64,000 nucleotides of DNA, taken from positions 1 through 64,000 of the forward strand of contig WSXU01000015.1 in NCBI GenBank assembly GCA_009773455.1. Direction: 5' to 3'. Shown here one piece after another: positions 16,654 through 25,553 of this stretch. Numbering within the stretch: the first letter of the stretch is position 1; each line of letters starts with the position of its first letter. Made by a program: the position numbers and the translations under genes. The stretch comes from Bacteroidota bacterium. GTDB taxonomy: Bacteria; Bacteroidota; Bacteroidia; Bacteroidales; Lentimicrobiaceae. The notes under the pieces are model-generated. The model did no database searches. It worked only from the letters and a program-made list of their open reading frames with translations, and was not told the DNA's origin.

Positions 16654-19095
16654 ATGAAACATTTTATTCTCCTGATTCTGATGATGGGCACATTACTGGT
16701 CAGTGCCCAGGAGAGTCCGAAAGTATACAATACTCAGAGAACAATCCAGAAACCTTCGATTGACGGGATCCCGGACGAGGATTGCTGGAAACAGGCGGAA
16801 CCTGTGACTGAATTTATCCAGAACCTTCCCGATGAAGGCAGACCAGCCACACAGCCATCCGAAGTGAGGATACTTTATGATGACAATGCCATCTACATCG
16901 GGGCGATGCTCTATGACTCAAACCCTGACAGTGTGCTCCGTGAACTTGGAGTTCGCGATGCAACACTGAATGCCGATCTTTTCAGGATAGGCTTCGACAC
17001 CTACAACAACAACCAGGACGGATACTTTTTTGAACTTTACGCCTCCGGGGTTCAACGCGACAGCAAGCAATCCGATCTTACTTACAATGCCGTTTGGGAC
17101 AGTAAAGTCAGGATACTTTCCAACGGTTGGTCGCTTGAGATAAAAATCCCCTATTCAGCACTCAGATTTCCATCGGTTGAGAATCAGGAATGGGGATTGC
17201 AGATTACCCGTACAATCGAAAGGCGAAAAGAATTCGCACAATGGGCTCTGGTGCCCAAGAATGTCAACAACGCGCTGATCTACTGGGGCAAACTCACAGG
17301 AATTGCTGACATCAAGGCACCGGTCCGGTTATCGGTTACCCCGTTTGCAACAGCCTACTATGAACAGTCACCGTATTATGAATCAGAAGGCATTACCAGC
17401 TACAACAAAGCCTTTTCCTATAATTTCGGTGCCGATCTTAAATATGGTGTTGATGAAAAATTTACCGTTGACCTGACACTGCTTCCCGATTTCAGCCAGG
17501 TTCAATCGGACAGCAAAGTGAAGAACCTGAGTTATAGGGAGGTCACTTACAATGAAAACAGGCCGTTTTTCAAGGAAAGTACAGAGTTATTTCAGAAAAA
17601 TCAGCTTTTCTATTCGCGCAGGATAGGGCAAACCCCTGGTGGATTTTATAGGGTACCTTCTCTTCTCGCAGAAGGGGAAACCATCCGTGAAAATCCGTCA
17701 CAGGTTAAACTGCTCAATGCAACCAAAATATCGGGCAGAAACAATAACGGACTGGGTATAGGATTCCTGAATGCATTGACTGACAATGCCTGGGCTATCA
17801 TCGGGACCGGTGATGGGGGCACAAGGAAAATCCTTACCGAGCCGCTCACCAACTTCAATGTACTCGTCCTCGATCAGCAACTGAAGCACAATTCATCCTT
17901 TTACTTTATCAACACCAATGTGATCAGGGCAAAGCAATATCCGGATGCCAATGTTACAGGAGCCGGATTTACCTATGAAAGCAAAAAGCACACCTGGGCA
18001 ACCGATGCCAGCGGAGCCCTGAGCCAGAAAATTACTCTGGCCGATTCCCTGGAGAATAATTTTAACATTGTTTATGGCTACCGTTATTTCGCGGGCGTAA
18101 GAAAAATATCGGGGAAACTGCAATTTGGCGTATCACACACTTACATAAACAACACTTTTGATTCAAGGGATATCGGGTATTATGTGATCGGCAACCTGAT
18201 GAAGGAGCGGGTTTATGCCGAGTACAGCATCTTTAAGCCCAATAAAGTATTCAGGGACAACTACAATGCACTGATTTTCGATCACGGGGTGAACCCTGAA
18301 ACCGGCAAGCCCATTACAAGCTACCTGAACCTGGAAAGCTATTTTACTTTTCTCAATTATTCCTCACTTGATTTCAATTTTGAAACAACGCCCTTTAAAA
18401 CCTGGGATTACTATGAACCGCGTATTGCCGGGAGATATTCGAGAACCTATCGTTATTATATGTTCAATACCGGCTATGCAACAGATGCCCGGAAAGCTTT
18501 GCGGCTCAACCTCAACCTGATGTATGGCGATTTCCTTGAGAAGTTTGAAGGGAAACTGTTTGGCCTCATTTCCACCCTGCGGTTCCGCGCCAGCGATCGA
18601 CTCGGATTAAGGTATGATTTCCAGCTGATCAACGACACCTATAACATCGGTTTTGCCGATAAGGATGCAAACGGGGATATTATTTACGGCGGACGCCAGC
18701 TTTACACCTACGACAACAAACTGAGCCTCCAATTCATTTTCAAAAACGATATGTCGCTGAGCCTTGTTGCACGGCATTATTGGAATACGGGAGAATACAA
18801 AAACTACTATGTACTTCAGCAGGATGGTGAAATCATTGAAACCCGCACTTATCAGGGCACCAATGACTTCAGTTACAATGTTTTCAACATCGACCTGGTT
18901 TATTCCTGGCAATTCGCGCCGGGAAGCAATCTTTCGCTGGTTTATAAAAATGCCATCGAAACCGAAGATGCCGAAATTATCCGGAGCTTTTCCAGAAATT
19001 TCGGCAATACCTATGAGGCCCCCCAGACCAATTCCTTTTCTTTGAAATTGCTATACTATCTGGATTATAACTATCTGAAACAGGTAAAAAGCTAA
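16654..19095 (+). CDS. DUF5916 outer membrane protein with N-terminal CBM9-like domain
   Basis: An exported protein of about 813 residues. The signal peptide is MKHFILLILMMGTLLVSAQ; in-frame ATGs at 16633 and 16648 would only lengthen it. Residues about 25-210 resemble a family 9 carbohydrate-binding module (SIDGIPDEDCWKQA, YDDNAIYIGAMLYD, WSLEIKIPYSALRF). The remainder is the DUF5916 region, with ENRPFFKESTELF at the border and then long amphipathic strands typical of a large outer membrane barrel, ending in LLYYLDYNYL. The family is very common in Bacteroidota but its cargo or function is not established. The gene is probably expressed from its own promoter or by read-through from the S41 peptidase gene. 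Confidence 0.85.
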   Translation: MKHFILLILMMGTLLVSAQESPKVYNTQRTIQKPSIDGIPDEDCWKQAEPVTEFIQNLPDEGRPATQPSEVRILYDDNAIYIGAMLYDSNPDSVLRELGVRDATLNADLFRIGFDTYNNNQDGYFFELYASGVQRDSKQSDLTYNAVWDSKVRILSNGWSLEIKIPYSALRFPSVENQEWGLQITRTIERRKEFAQWALVPKNVNNALIYWGKLTGIADIKAPVRLSVTPFATAYYEQSPYYESEGITSYNKAFSYNFGADLKYGVDEKFTVDLTLLPDFSQVQSDSKVKNLSYREVTYNENRPFFKESTELFQKNQLFYSRRIGQTPGGFYRVPSLLAEGETIRENPSQVKLLNATKISGRNNNGLGIGFLNALTDNAWAIIGTGDGGTRKILTEPLTNFNVLVLDQQLKHNSSFYFINTNVIRAKQYPDANVTGAGFTYESKKHTWATDASGALSQKITLADSLENNFNIVYGYRYFAGVRKISGKLQFGVSHTYINNTFDSRDIGYYVIGNLMKERVYAEYSIFKPNKVFRDNYNALIFDHGVNPETGKPITSYLNLESYFTFLNYSSLDFNFETTPFKTWDYYEPRIAGRYSRTYRYYMFNTGYATDARKALRLNLNLMYGDFLEKFEGKLFGLISTLRFRASDRLGLRYDFQLINDTYNIGFADKDANGDIIYGGRQLYTYDNKLSLQFIFKNDMSLSLVARHYWNTGEYKNYYVLQQDGEIIETRTYQGTNDFSYNVFNIDLVYSWQFAPGSNLSLVYKNAIETEDAEIIRSFSRNFGNTYEAPQTNSFSLKLLYYLDYNYLKQVKS

Positions 19096-19187
19096 ACAGA
19101 GGCAAAGGTTTTATGCCTGTTTTCAATTTCTGGTTTGGAAAACTGAATTACAAATACAGTCAGGCAGCCATTCCGGAATTATCGCTT

Positions 19188-19493
19188 TTATTCCGTTTTG
19201 TCATACACCTCCAGGGCAACAGGCAAACAATTGGCAACGCCTTTCAACCCGCAAACGCTAAGGGTAATCAGAATGGTATCTTTGATTTCATCGCGGGTCG
19301 CCCCGAGTTTTTTAGCCATGGCTACATGGTAAAAAATGGCGGTAGTATCACCCATGGATGCTTTGATCCCGATATATACCAGTTGTTTGGTTTTTGCATC
19401 CAGACCTGTGGTGGCTTTCAGTGATTCAATCAGTCCGTCGAAGGCCTTGGCAACTTCAGGGGCTTCCTTCTGGAAAATTTCGAGTGGGTTCAT
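19188..19493 (-). CDS. Carboxymuconolactone decarboxylase-like protein without redox cysteines
   Basis: A 101-residue single-domain protein of the CMD/AhpD-like fold, recognised from LDAKTKQLVYIGIKASMGDT, HVAMAKKLGATRDEI and the following helix. AhpD-type enzymes carry a CxxC before the conserved His. Here the corresponding stretch reads GDTTAIFYHVAMA and has no cysteine; the only cysteines (VCGLKGVANC) are in the last helix. It therefore probably lacks thiol-peroxidase activity of the AhpD kind, and could be a decarboxylase-like or structural member. The ATG at 19493 lies 20 bp from a TACTTTTG box at 19513-19520. Confidence 0.8.
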   Translation of the reverse strand: MNPLEIFQKEAPEVAKAFDGLIESLKATTGLDAKTKQLVYIGIKASMGDTTAIFYHVAMAKKLGATRDEIKDTILITLSVCGLKGVANCLPVALEVYDKTE

Positions 19494-19512
19494 TGGAAAA
19501 TGTATTTACAAT

Positions 19513-19520
19513 CAAAAGTA
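19513..19520 (-). promoter_or_regulatory. -7 element of the CMD-like gene
   Basis: TACTTTTG on the minus strand, 20 bp before the ATG at 19493, giving a leader of about 15 nt. Confidence 0.5.
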
Positions 19521-19642
19521 AGGATGAATAATCTTTTTCCGGCTTTCCCCTGGTGATATTCCGGTCAAATTATCCTGAAATACAGTTCATGGGAAAAGAG
19601 GTATCCATAAAACAGGATACCCTGAAAATAAAACAACCTTTG

Positions 19643-20443
19643 CTATTCACCAATCAGTTCAAACCTTGCCAGAGGAGCCATCCGGGCCTTATTGAACTGA
19701 AGGGTTTTGCCATTGGTGGTGTAATTGTCAACCGTTTCAAGAACTTTAAATAAATCCTGTTCTAAGGACATATTGGGGCAGGCCATCATGGTGGAACCCA
19801 TTTTTGAAAAGGTGACACGGTTGCCTTCCTTCAGTTCACAGGAACCGAAAAAACTGTTGCAGCCTGCATACCCGCTGATACGGTTCTCCTTCTGCTCAAG
19901 TAATATAAAATACTCCTTTCCGGTTCCGGAGGTGTTTTCGACCGGTTTACCATTCAGTTCAACCAGTTTCCACTTTTTACCGGAAATGCCGGCATCGCTT
20001 CCACCCTTTTCTGCTTTTGCCAGAACATATTTATCTGCCAGGGCTCCGGTGATCGGGCTACCCTCCATGTCGAACTGTATAAGTTTGTTTTCTGCTACAC
20101 GGTAGCGATTCGGTGCATCTGAGATACCGTGCAGCCTTATGGTGTTTCCGGCTTCATCCCATGAAAATTTACCGGAATTTTCGCAAACCTTATAGCTTTT
20201 ACCTTTGTATACCGTCGAGATCAGATAGGTCTGGTCATCGTTTAATGTGATGGTGATAACAATGCCTTCGCAATCGGCACATGGTACTGTACCGGTATAA
20301 ATTCCCGGCCAGTCAAGTGAAACAGAACTGTTATCGCCGATAACAATTTTTGTTGGCCCTGCCGGAACTGATTTCTGTGTTTTGCACCCCGTGGCAATGG
20401 CAGTGATAAATGCAGCAGCCAGAATAAGTACGTTCATTTTCAT
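19643..20443 (-). CDS. Lipoprotein with NlpE-like and META (HslJ-like) domains
   Basis: A 266-residue lipoprotein. The signal MKMNVLILAAAFITAIATGC has a lipobox with Cys20. Residues about 45-140 match the NlpE N-terminal domain, including the YTGTVPCADCEG motif with CxxC and a lipocalin-like strand series. Residues about 155-266 form a META/HslJ domain (GKKWKLVELNGKP, GYAGCNSFFGSCEL, STMMACPNMSLEQDLFKVL). NlpE senses envelope and surface stress in enterobacteria, and HslJ-type domains are linked to heat or novobiocin stress. The combination suggests an envelope stress role, but the two-component partners known in Escherichia coli are not present here. Confidence 0.9.
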   Translation of the reverse strand: MKMNVLILAAAFITAIATGCKTQKSVPAGPTKIVIGDNSSVSLDWPGIYTGTVPCADCEGIVITITLNDDQTYLISTVYKGKSYKVCENSGKFSWDEAGNTIRLHGISDAPNRYRVAENKLIQFDMEGSPITGALADKYVLAKAEKGGSDAGISGKKWKLVELNGKPVENTSGTGKEYFILLEQKENRISGYAGCNSFFGSCELKEGNRVTFSKMGSTMMACPNMSLEQDLFKVLETVDNYTTNGKTLQFNKARMAPLARFELIGE

Positions 20444-20628
20444 ATCATTTCATGTTTAAGTTTGTGAATATATAATTCCGGTTATTGAATAGGAAGAGGC
20501 TGAAAGTCTTTGCTTTCTGTCCCTGCTTATTGCATATCCTGTCATTATCTGAATAGCGCTCATCTGAAAAACAGAATATTATCTTCAACAGAATCACCTG
20601 GTTAAATGATTATACAGTTTTTATAGCA

Positions 20629-21090
20629 TTACTGCAAACCAATGCATAATCCCAGTCTTGGTTGAAGCTTCAGTGTTGCATAACCATCATAAAACCTGAT
20701 GGCCGGCGAAATCTCGGTATGAACCAGGAATCGGGGAAGTTTTTCAACCGGTTTGATTTCGAATCCAAACGGAACCAATCCGGAAACATAACCGGACCCG
20801 GGATGATTATATCCATAGCCTGCCCCTACACCAATAAACAAGCGGTAGAAATCATTCCCTGATATCCTGAAAGTAGCAAGTACTTCAGGTTCCAGACCGA
20901 AGGAACCTTCATCAGAGCCCGAATAGAAAACTGCAGTGCGCAATTCCAGGTTTGTTTTGTGGAAACTTCCTATACTGAAGCCCAAGGTATTGTTAAACGG
21001 ATAGAGATTGAGCCTGACTTGTGCTTCAGACTGCTCAGACAAAAATATTACTGTGAGAATAATCACCCACTGCAGAACATGTTTTTTCAT
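20629..21090 (-). CDS. Exported beta-barrel-like protein, unknown function
   Basis: A 153-residue protein with signal peptide MKKHVLQWVIILTVIFLSEQSEAQ. The mature part alternates polar and hydrophobic residues with glycine-rich turns (RLFIGVGAGYGYNHPGSGYVSGLVPFGFEI) and ends in LGLCIGLQ, in keeping with a small outer membrane barrel. It begins 10 bp after the stop of the GH114-like lipoprotein gene, so the two very probably share a transcript and perhaps a process. No specific family was recognised. Confidence 0.65.
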   Translation of the reverse strand: MKKHVLQWVIILTVIFLSEQSEAQVRLNLYPFNNTLGFSIGSFHKTNLELRTAVFYSGSDEGSFGLEPEVLATFRISGNDFYRLFIGVGAGYGYNHPGSGYVSGLVPFGFEIKPVEKLPRFLVHTEISPAIRFYDGYATLKLQPRLGLCIGLQ

Positions 21091-21100
21091 TTCGGCCGGT

Positions 21101-22081
21101 TTAATAATCGGGATGCGGTGTAGATGTCAGTTTATTGAGCAGGCGTAGTGTCACATATGTTTTATACTGATTCTGAATGCCAAGGCTGTACGCACGGTTA
21201 ACATTTTCGGGTTTAACAGCATACTCTACATTAAACACCGGTTTCCCTGTGTTTTGCCACAAGGCAAGGTCATCGACCAGTTTTTCGGAATCCTGCGGAT
21301 CAACCGAAAAGTCACCTTCCTCTCCCCCGTTGTCAGGATCACCAGAACCATCGTACCAGATATCTTCCTGCGCAATTGCATCAAACAGCCGGATGTAATC
21401 TGCATCTGAACCCAATTCAGGAGCATTCTGGGCAATAAAGAGAAACCCCGGTTTCCTGCCTCGGGCATATTCCGTCAGTTCCCTGATAAATTTCGTCAGC
21501 TCCTGTTTTACATCCAGCCCTTCCTTTTGCGCCTGTTCAACCACAGGAAGGAATTCATAGATCATCAGCCAGTCCAGGTATATACCATCGTAACCATCGT
21601 CGATGATCCGCCCGATATAATGTTTCATGATGGTTTTCCATTCCGGTGACCAGAACTTTACTCCAAAGCTGTTGTTCCAGCCGTCGGGATCCGGATCCAG
21701 CAACCATTCAGGATTCCCTGTTTCCCAGCCTGCCTGCCAGTAATACCGGTAACCCTCTGCCTGTCCGACATCAATGTAACAGACAACAATTTTATTTTCA
21801 CCTCTTGAATTCAGGCTACTCCTGATCCGGGCAACATCTGTTGAAGTTGCATGCCCTTCCGATCCTTTCAGGCTTCTCTGCTGATCAATAACCAGCAGAT
21901 CATAATGTGAGCTGCACAGCGTATCGATGCTTTCAGGAAGATCGAGCGCATCGATCTGATAAGCCCAGAAATCAACCTTATCAAGCGGATTGTCCGTATT
22001 CAGGTTCTCACCCTGATCCCCGGTACAACTGAGAAAAAAGGTAACAATAAATAAAATACTCAAGTTGCGTTTTATGGTCAT
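21101..22081 (-). CDS. GH114-like (MJ1477/TM1410-type) glycoside hydrolase lipoprotein
   Basis: A 326-residue lipoprotein with signal MTIKRNLSILFIVTFFLSC. The mature domain is a TIM-barrel-like protein of the MJ1477/TM1410/GH114 group, known for endo-alpha-1,4-polygalactosaminidases. Recognisable parts are YDLLVIDQQRS, VCYIDVGQAEGYRYYW, WSPEWKTIMKHYIGRIIDDGYDGIYLDWLMIYEF and LFIAQNAPELG. The acidic residues in GIYLDW and near AIAQEDIWYDG are candidate catalytic residues by analogy. The frame reaches 22123, but the ATG at 22081 directly precedes the lipoprotein signal. It heads a two-gene unit with the barrel protein. A galactosaminoglycan substrate is a guess from the family. Confidence 0.78.
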   Translation of the reverse strand: MTIKRNLSILFIVTFFLSCTGDQGENLNTDNPLDKVDFWAYQIDALDLPESIDTLCSSHYDLLVIDQQRSLKGSEGHATSTDVARIRSSLNSRGENKIVVCYIDVGQAEGYRYYWQAGWETGNPEWLLDPDPDGWNNSFGVKFWSPEWKTIMKHYIGRIIDDGYDGIYLDWLMIYEFLPVVEQAQKEGLDVKQELTKFIRELTEYARGRKPGFLFIAQNAPELGSDADYIRLFDAIAQEDIWYDGSGDPDNGGEEGDFSVDPQDSEKLVDDLALWQNTGKPVFNVEYAVKPENVNRAYSLGIQNQYKTYVTLRLLNKLTSTPHPDY

Positions 22082-22283
22082 AAAATCACTGATAAACCAC
22101 CGGATCAGGTGACGAAGATCCATGCTGTACTCAAATAACGCCTGTTGATTCCAATTGTTATGGTATCTGAGAATTGCCCGTCAAAATTTATCTGATCAAA
22201 ATAAAACTATGAACTTCGATCCGATAAAAAAACTCAGGTTGTGAATCTTTTAAGGGGTCTTGTTTCAGAAGTCGGGGGTTTTG

Positions 22284-22291
22284 TACTTTCG
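22284..22291 (+). promoter_or_regulatory. Promoter of the dus gene, near-leaderless
   Basis: TTG at 22260-22262, 21 bp, then TACTTTCG at 22284-22291, a one-base variant of TAnnTTTG. The ATG at 22299 is 7 bp further on, so the leader would be only a few nucleotides. Confidence 0.5.
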
Positions 22292-22298
22292 CAATACA

Positions 22299-23297
22299 AT
22301 GAATACTGAACCATCAATCTACTTTGCCCCTTTTCAGGGAATCACCACCGCTGTATTCCGGCAGATTTACGCCAGGCATTTCCCGGGGGTTAACAAACTT
22401 TTTACCCCCTATTTTGCCAACTTTGAGCCGGGACACGCGCTATCACCGGCCAAAATGGTTGCAATGAGAAATCAGTCTGAATCGGGGATTGAAGTTGTTC
22501 CGCAGGTCCTGAGCAAAAGTGCTGATGAGATCCTCTGGCTGGCAAAGGTCTGCGAACAGCTGGGCTTTAAGGAACTGAACTGGAACCTGGGTTGCCCCTA
22601 TCCGCAGGTGGCGAACAAAAAGCGGGGGTCAGGCATACTCCCTTATCCTGAAATGGTGGATGAAATCCTCGGAGAGGTTCTGCGCGATATTAACATTTCG
22701 TTTTCAGTAAAATGCCGGTTGGGATACCATTCACCGGATGAAATGTCAGCCCTGATCCCTGTTTTTAACCGTTACCCCATCAGTGAGCTGACCATTCACG
22801 CACGCATCGGCAGGCAGCTTTATTCCGGCACACCCAATCTGGAAGCTTTTGCTGAAACAGCCAGTCAGCTCCAAATGCCAGTGGTTTATAACGGGGATAT
22901 ATTCTCCGGAGAAGATTATGACAGATTCCGGAACTGGTTCCCTGAGATAAACCTCCTGATGATCGGCCGTGGCATTCTCAACGATCCTTTTCTTCCATCA
23001 CTGATCAAAGGCTTTCAATTGCCGTCAAATCCGGGAACAACTATCAGGGCATTTGTCGATGACTTGTACATAGCTTATCGGAAAGAACGCGACGACAACC
23101 CTTCGGTGCTCAATGCCATGAAAGAATACTGGGCTTATCTGGCCGAGTCGTTCGATGAGCCGGTGAGGGTATTCAGAAAGGTGAGAAAAGCAAAAAACTT
23201 CATTGATTATGAAGAAGCCATTGACCATGTTTTCGGGAATTTTCATTGGGTTGGTTCAGAAAACAGGCCATCGGCAATTCCGGATTCCTACAGATGA
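22299..23297 (+). CDS. tRNA-dihydrouridine synthase (Dus family)
   Basis: A 332-residue flavoenzyme that reduces uridine to dihydrouridine in tRNA. It has the FMN-binding TIM barrel with APFQGITTAVFR at the N-terminus, the catalytic Cys99 in NWNLGCPYPQVANKKRGSGIL, the lysine in FSVKCRLGY, HARIGRQLYSG, and the phosphate-binding end VVYNGDIFS with MIGRGILNDPFL. The order of motifs is that of DusA/B/C-like enzymes; which tRNA position is modified cannot be told. The upstream TTG at 22260 falls on the promoter's -33 element, so the ATG at 22299 is the start. Confidence 0.92.
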   Translation: MNTEPSIYFAPFQGITTAVFRQIYARHFPGVNKLFTPYFANFEPGHALSPAKMVAMRNQSESGIEVVPQVLSKSADEILWLAKVCEQLGFKELNWNLGCPYPQVANKKRGSGILPYPEMVDEILGEVLRDINISFSVKCRLGYHSPDEMSALIPVFNRYPISELTIHARIGRQLYSGTPNLEAFAETASQLQMPVVYNGDIFSGEDYDRFRNWFPEINLLMIGRGILNDPFLPSLIKGFQLPSNPGTTIRAFVDDLYIAYRKERDDNPSVLNAMKEYWAYLAESFDEPVRVFRKVRKAKNFIDYEEAIDHVFGNFHWVGSENRPSAIPDSYR

Positions 23298-23355
23298 GTT
23301 GTGTACAGTGAGCAAATTATCTAAAAGGACGGACCAATCCGGGTTTTCCGGGCTG

Positions 23356-24579
23356 TCAGAGAACAATCAGTTTGTCCTTCGCCATTTCATTCACCAGATG
23401 CCTCAGGCAACTTTGTCCCAGGGCGGAATGGTCCCAGTAAACCTGGTGGACCTTGAAGGCCTGCAGCATAAAAAAGTCAGACAATCCGAACGGATTCGAA
23501 TTGGTAACTTCATAGCGCAGGTTTTTCGGCAACTGACCTGTGTCACCGATTCCGTACATGGGCGCATCAGATCTGTTGTCTTTCATAAAGTTGGTTCCCA
23601 GGGCATCGGCCGATGAATAGATATTATACCAGGTGAATTTTTCTTTCAGCGCCGCATTGCGGTTTTTATAATATTCCGGATAATAGGTATAGATAAAATC
23701 ATACGGACATCCGGTTGTGACGATGGCCTCCAGCATCTGACCCATTCGTTTGGTCGGGGAATTCGAAAGCGGGAAAACCTGGTCAAGGGCGATGATGCAT
23801 CCAAAACTATAAGCGTGAAGGTGAATTTTCGATTTCTGACCCTCTTTTTCGGCAATATGCTCCACCAGTGCATCCAGTTCACCCTGAATACGCTGCATCT
23901 GTGTTCCCATGGCCACATAATTGTTGGCGGAAATAAACTCTGATGCCAGCGAAGCAAGGTATATCCCGGCTCCCGGAACAATGGTATAAAGTATGGCTCC
24001 CAGGGCGGTTATAGAAACCGAAAATGATTCTACCTTCTGAAGGCTTTCCCTGCTTAAATTGAAATATTTGGAAATGGTGCCAAGATCGCCCGAGAATGAG
24101 ATAAATGCTGCAAGAGCTGATGGAATCTGTATAATTCCGAAAACGGCCAGGGCAAAGAGCAGGAAAATGGAATACAAAGATACCAGTTTGAATTTCCTGG
24201 AATACCACTGCCCTTTCTTGTTGTAGAGTAGCCGATAGATTACCAGCCCTATTTTAGTGAATACCAGCCACAAAAGCAGGGCTGATTTTACAAAAATATT
24301 ATAACTGTTGAATTTTGAAGTTAGAATGGCCCCATAGTTAAAATCATAAAAACGGTAAACCGTCTCTTCCTCATTACCGGTATGCCTGATTATTGTCACC
24401 ACACGGGTCTCAAGTTTAGCATTGCCCCCGTAATGCTCATTTTCCTGCTTCAGGCTGAATATGGCAGAGGCGTCTGCCGTATTTACATCCAGTTCGTGCA
24501 TAAATCGTTCGGCATATTTATCAACCGACTCGTTGCGGAAGGCTTCACCCAGCCCGGGAATATAAATACCTGTTTTCAT
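23356..24579 (-). CDS. Predicted membrane-associated alpha/beta hydrolase
   Basis: A 407-residue protein I cannot name. It begins with KTGIYIPGLGEAF, like the first strand and oxyanion loop of an alpha/beta hydrolase. Three long hydrophobic segments follow at about 93-118, 132-162 and 186-215. The C-terminal half holds LHAYSFGCIIALD, a nucleophile elbow of the A-x-S-x-G kind with Ser258. A possible Asp325 lies in YSSADALGTNF and a possible base His384 in YWDHSAL. The hydrolase core is thus interrupted by a membrane insertion. A lipid or ester substrate would fit the location, but that is inference. The gene is convergent with dus; an upstream AraC-type gene points the same way, 231 bp away. 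Confidence 0.6.
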   Translation of the reverse strand: MKTGIYIPGLGEAFRNESVDKYAERFMHELDVNTADASAIFSLKQENEHYGGNAKLETRVVTIIRHTGNEEETVYRFYDFNYGAILTSKFNSYNIFVKSALLLWLVFTKIGLVIYRLLYNKKGQWYSRKFKLVSLYSIFLLFALAVFGIIQIPSALAAFISFSGDLGTISKYFNLSRESLQKVESFSVSITALGAILYTIVPGAGIYLASLASEFISANNYVAMGTQMQRIQGELDALVEHIAEKEGQKSKIHLHAYSFGCIIALDQVFPLSNSPTKRMGQMLEAIVTTGCPYDFIYTYYPEYYKNRNAALKEKFTWYNIYSSADALGTNFMKDNRSDAPMYGIGDTGQLPKNLRYEVTNSNPFGLSDFFMLQAFKVHQVYWDHSALGQSCLRHLVNEMAKDKLIVL

Positions 24580-24810
24580 GACCAGAATTAGTTCTGTGTA
24601 ACTTTTAATATGATCTGATTCTCTCCGGCATCAGGCAGAAAGGGAAGTATACCGGCAATTTCAATATTACTTCCTGTATAGAAGCCGGCAGATAGTGGCT
24701 GCAGATTATGAAAAAGTGATAAAATTTTATACGGTAAAATCCGAAAGGAGGTAAAGATAGATTCCCGGATCAGGACGATGTTATACTTTAACCGTGAATG
24801 TTTATACAAT

Positions 24811-25371
24811 TTACAGTTGGGCAGGAATTGACTTTCTGCCCAGCCTGATTTTTTTGAAATGTGTCGGCGTTAACCCGGTTACCTTTTTAAACTGGGCAGA
24901 CAGGTGGGCAACGCTGCTGTAATTCATCCGGAAGGCAATTTCGGAAACATTGAGATCTTCATAAACAAGCAATTCTTTTACCCGGTCAATTTTCCGCGAA
25001 ATGATAAACTTTTCCAGGGTATTCCCGGTGACTTCGGAAAAGAGGTTGCTCAGGTAATTGTAATTCAGGTTAAGTTTCTGACTCAGATACTCAGGATAAC
25101 CCTGATTACTATCCTTATCAGCATAATTGATCCATTCAAAAACCGCATGTTTAATTTTTTCGATCTGGTAGCCTTTCTGATCATTCATCAACTCAAAACC
25201 GTACACCCTGATGGCTTCATCAAAAGTGATGATCTGCTCTTCAGTAAGATTTTCGTTAACTTCAATTTCACCGGGCCCGGCAAATGAACAACCGAATCCA
25301 AGTTTTTCCAACTCCGATTTCACTGCCATTTTACAGGCTTCACATACCATGTTTTTAACAAAAAACTTCAT
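24811..25371 (-). CDS. AraC-type regulator with N-terminal HMA-like metal-binding domain
   Basis: A 186-residue regulator in two parts. Residues 1-65 resemble a heavy-metal-associated (HMA) ferredoxin-like fold with C10-x-x-C13 in MKFFVKNMVCEACKMAV. Residues about 85-180 are an AraC/XylS DNA-binding domain, with NLNYNYLSNLFSEVTGNTLEKFI and LNVSEIAFRMNYSSVAHLSAQFKKVTGLTPTHFKK. This compact fusion is seen in Bacteroidota, where it may read metal or thiol status directly. The frame extends to 25413, but the ATG at 25371 starts the HMA domain. No metal efflux gene is adjacent; the nearest same-strand gene downstream is the membrane hydrolase. Confidence 0.85.
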   Translation of the reverse strand: MKFFVKNMVCEACKMAVKSELEKLGFGCSFAGPGEIEVNENLTEEQIITFDEAIRVYGFELMNDQKGYQIEKIKHAVFEWINYADKDSNQGYPEYLSQKLNLNYNYLSNLFSEVTGNTLEKFIISRKIDRVKELLVYEDLNVSEIAFRMNYSSVAHLSAQFKKVTGLTPTHFKKIRLGRKSIPAQL

Positions 25372-25553
25372 GACCCCCCTGGAATTATACTTCGATATTA
25401 GAATCGGGCACACCTTGATTGCTCACCGCTGTTGACCTATAAACGCATGTAAGAATTGAATGTTCAGAAAAGGAAACCTGCCCTGAGGGACCCGTGGGTA
25501 ATAATGAATGATCAGGTATGCAGGACCAGGGGAATGACAGGTGTGTATGGATT

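Noticed and set aside
23298-23355. Terminator between dus and the membrane hydrolase
   Set aside because: The TCCGG copies are direct repeats and do not form a stem.
24588-24809. 73-residue frame between the AraC-type gene and the membrane hydrolase gene
   Set aside because: Its composition is not like a real domain, it has no promoter or family resemblance, and it fits the space between two firm genes by chance.
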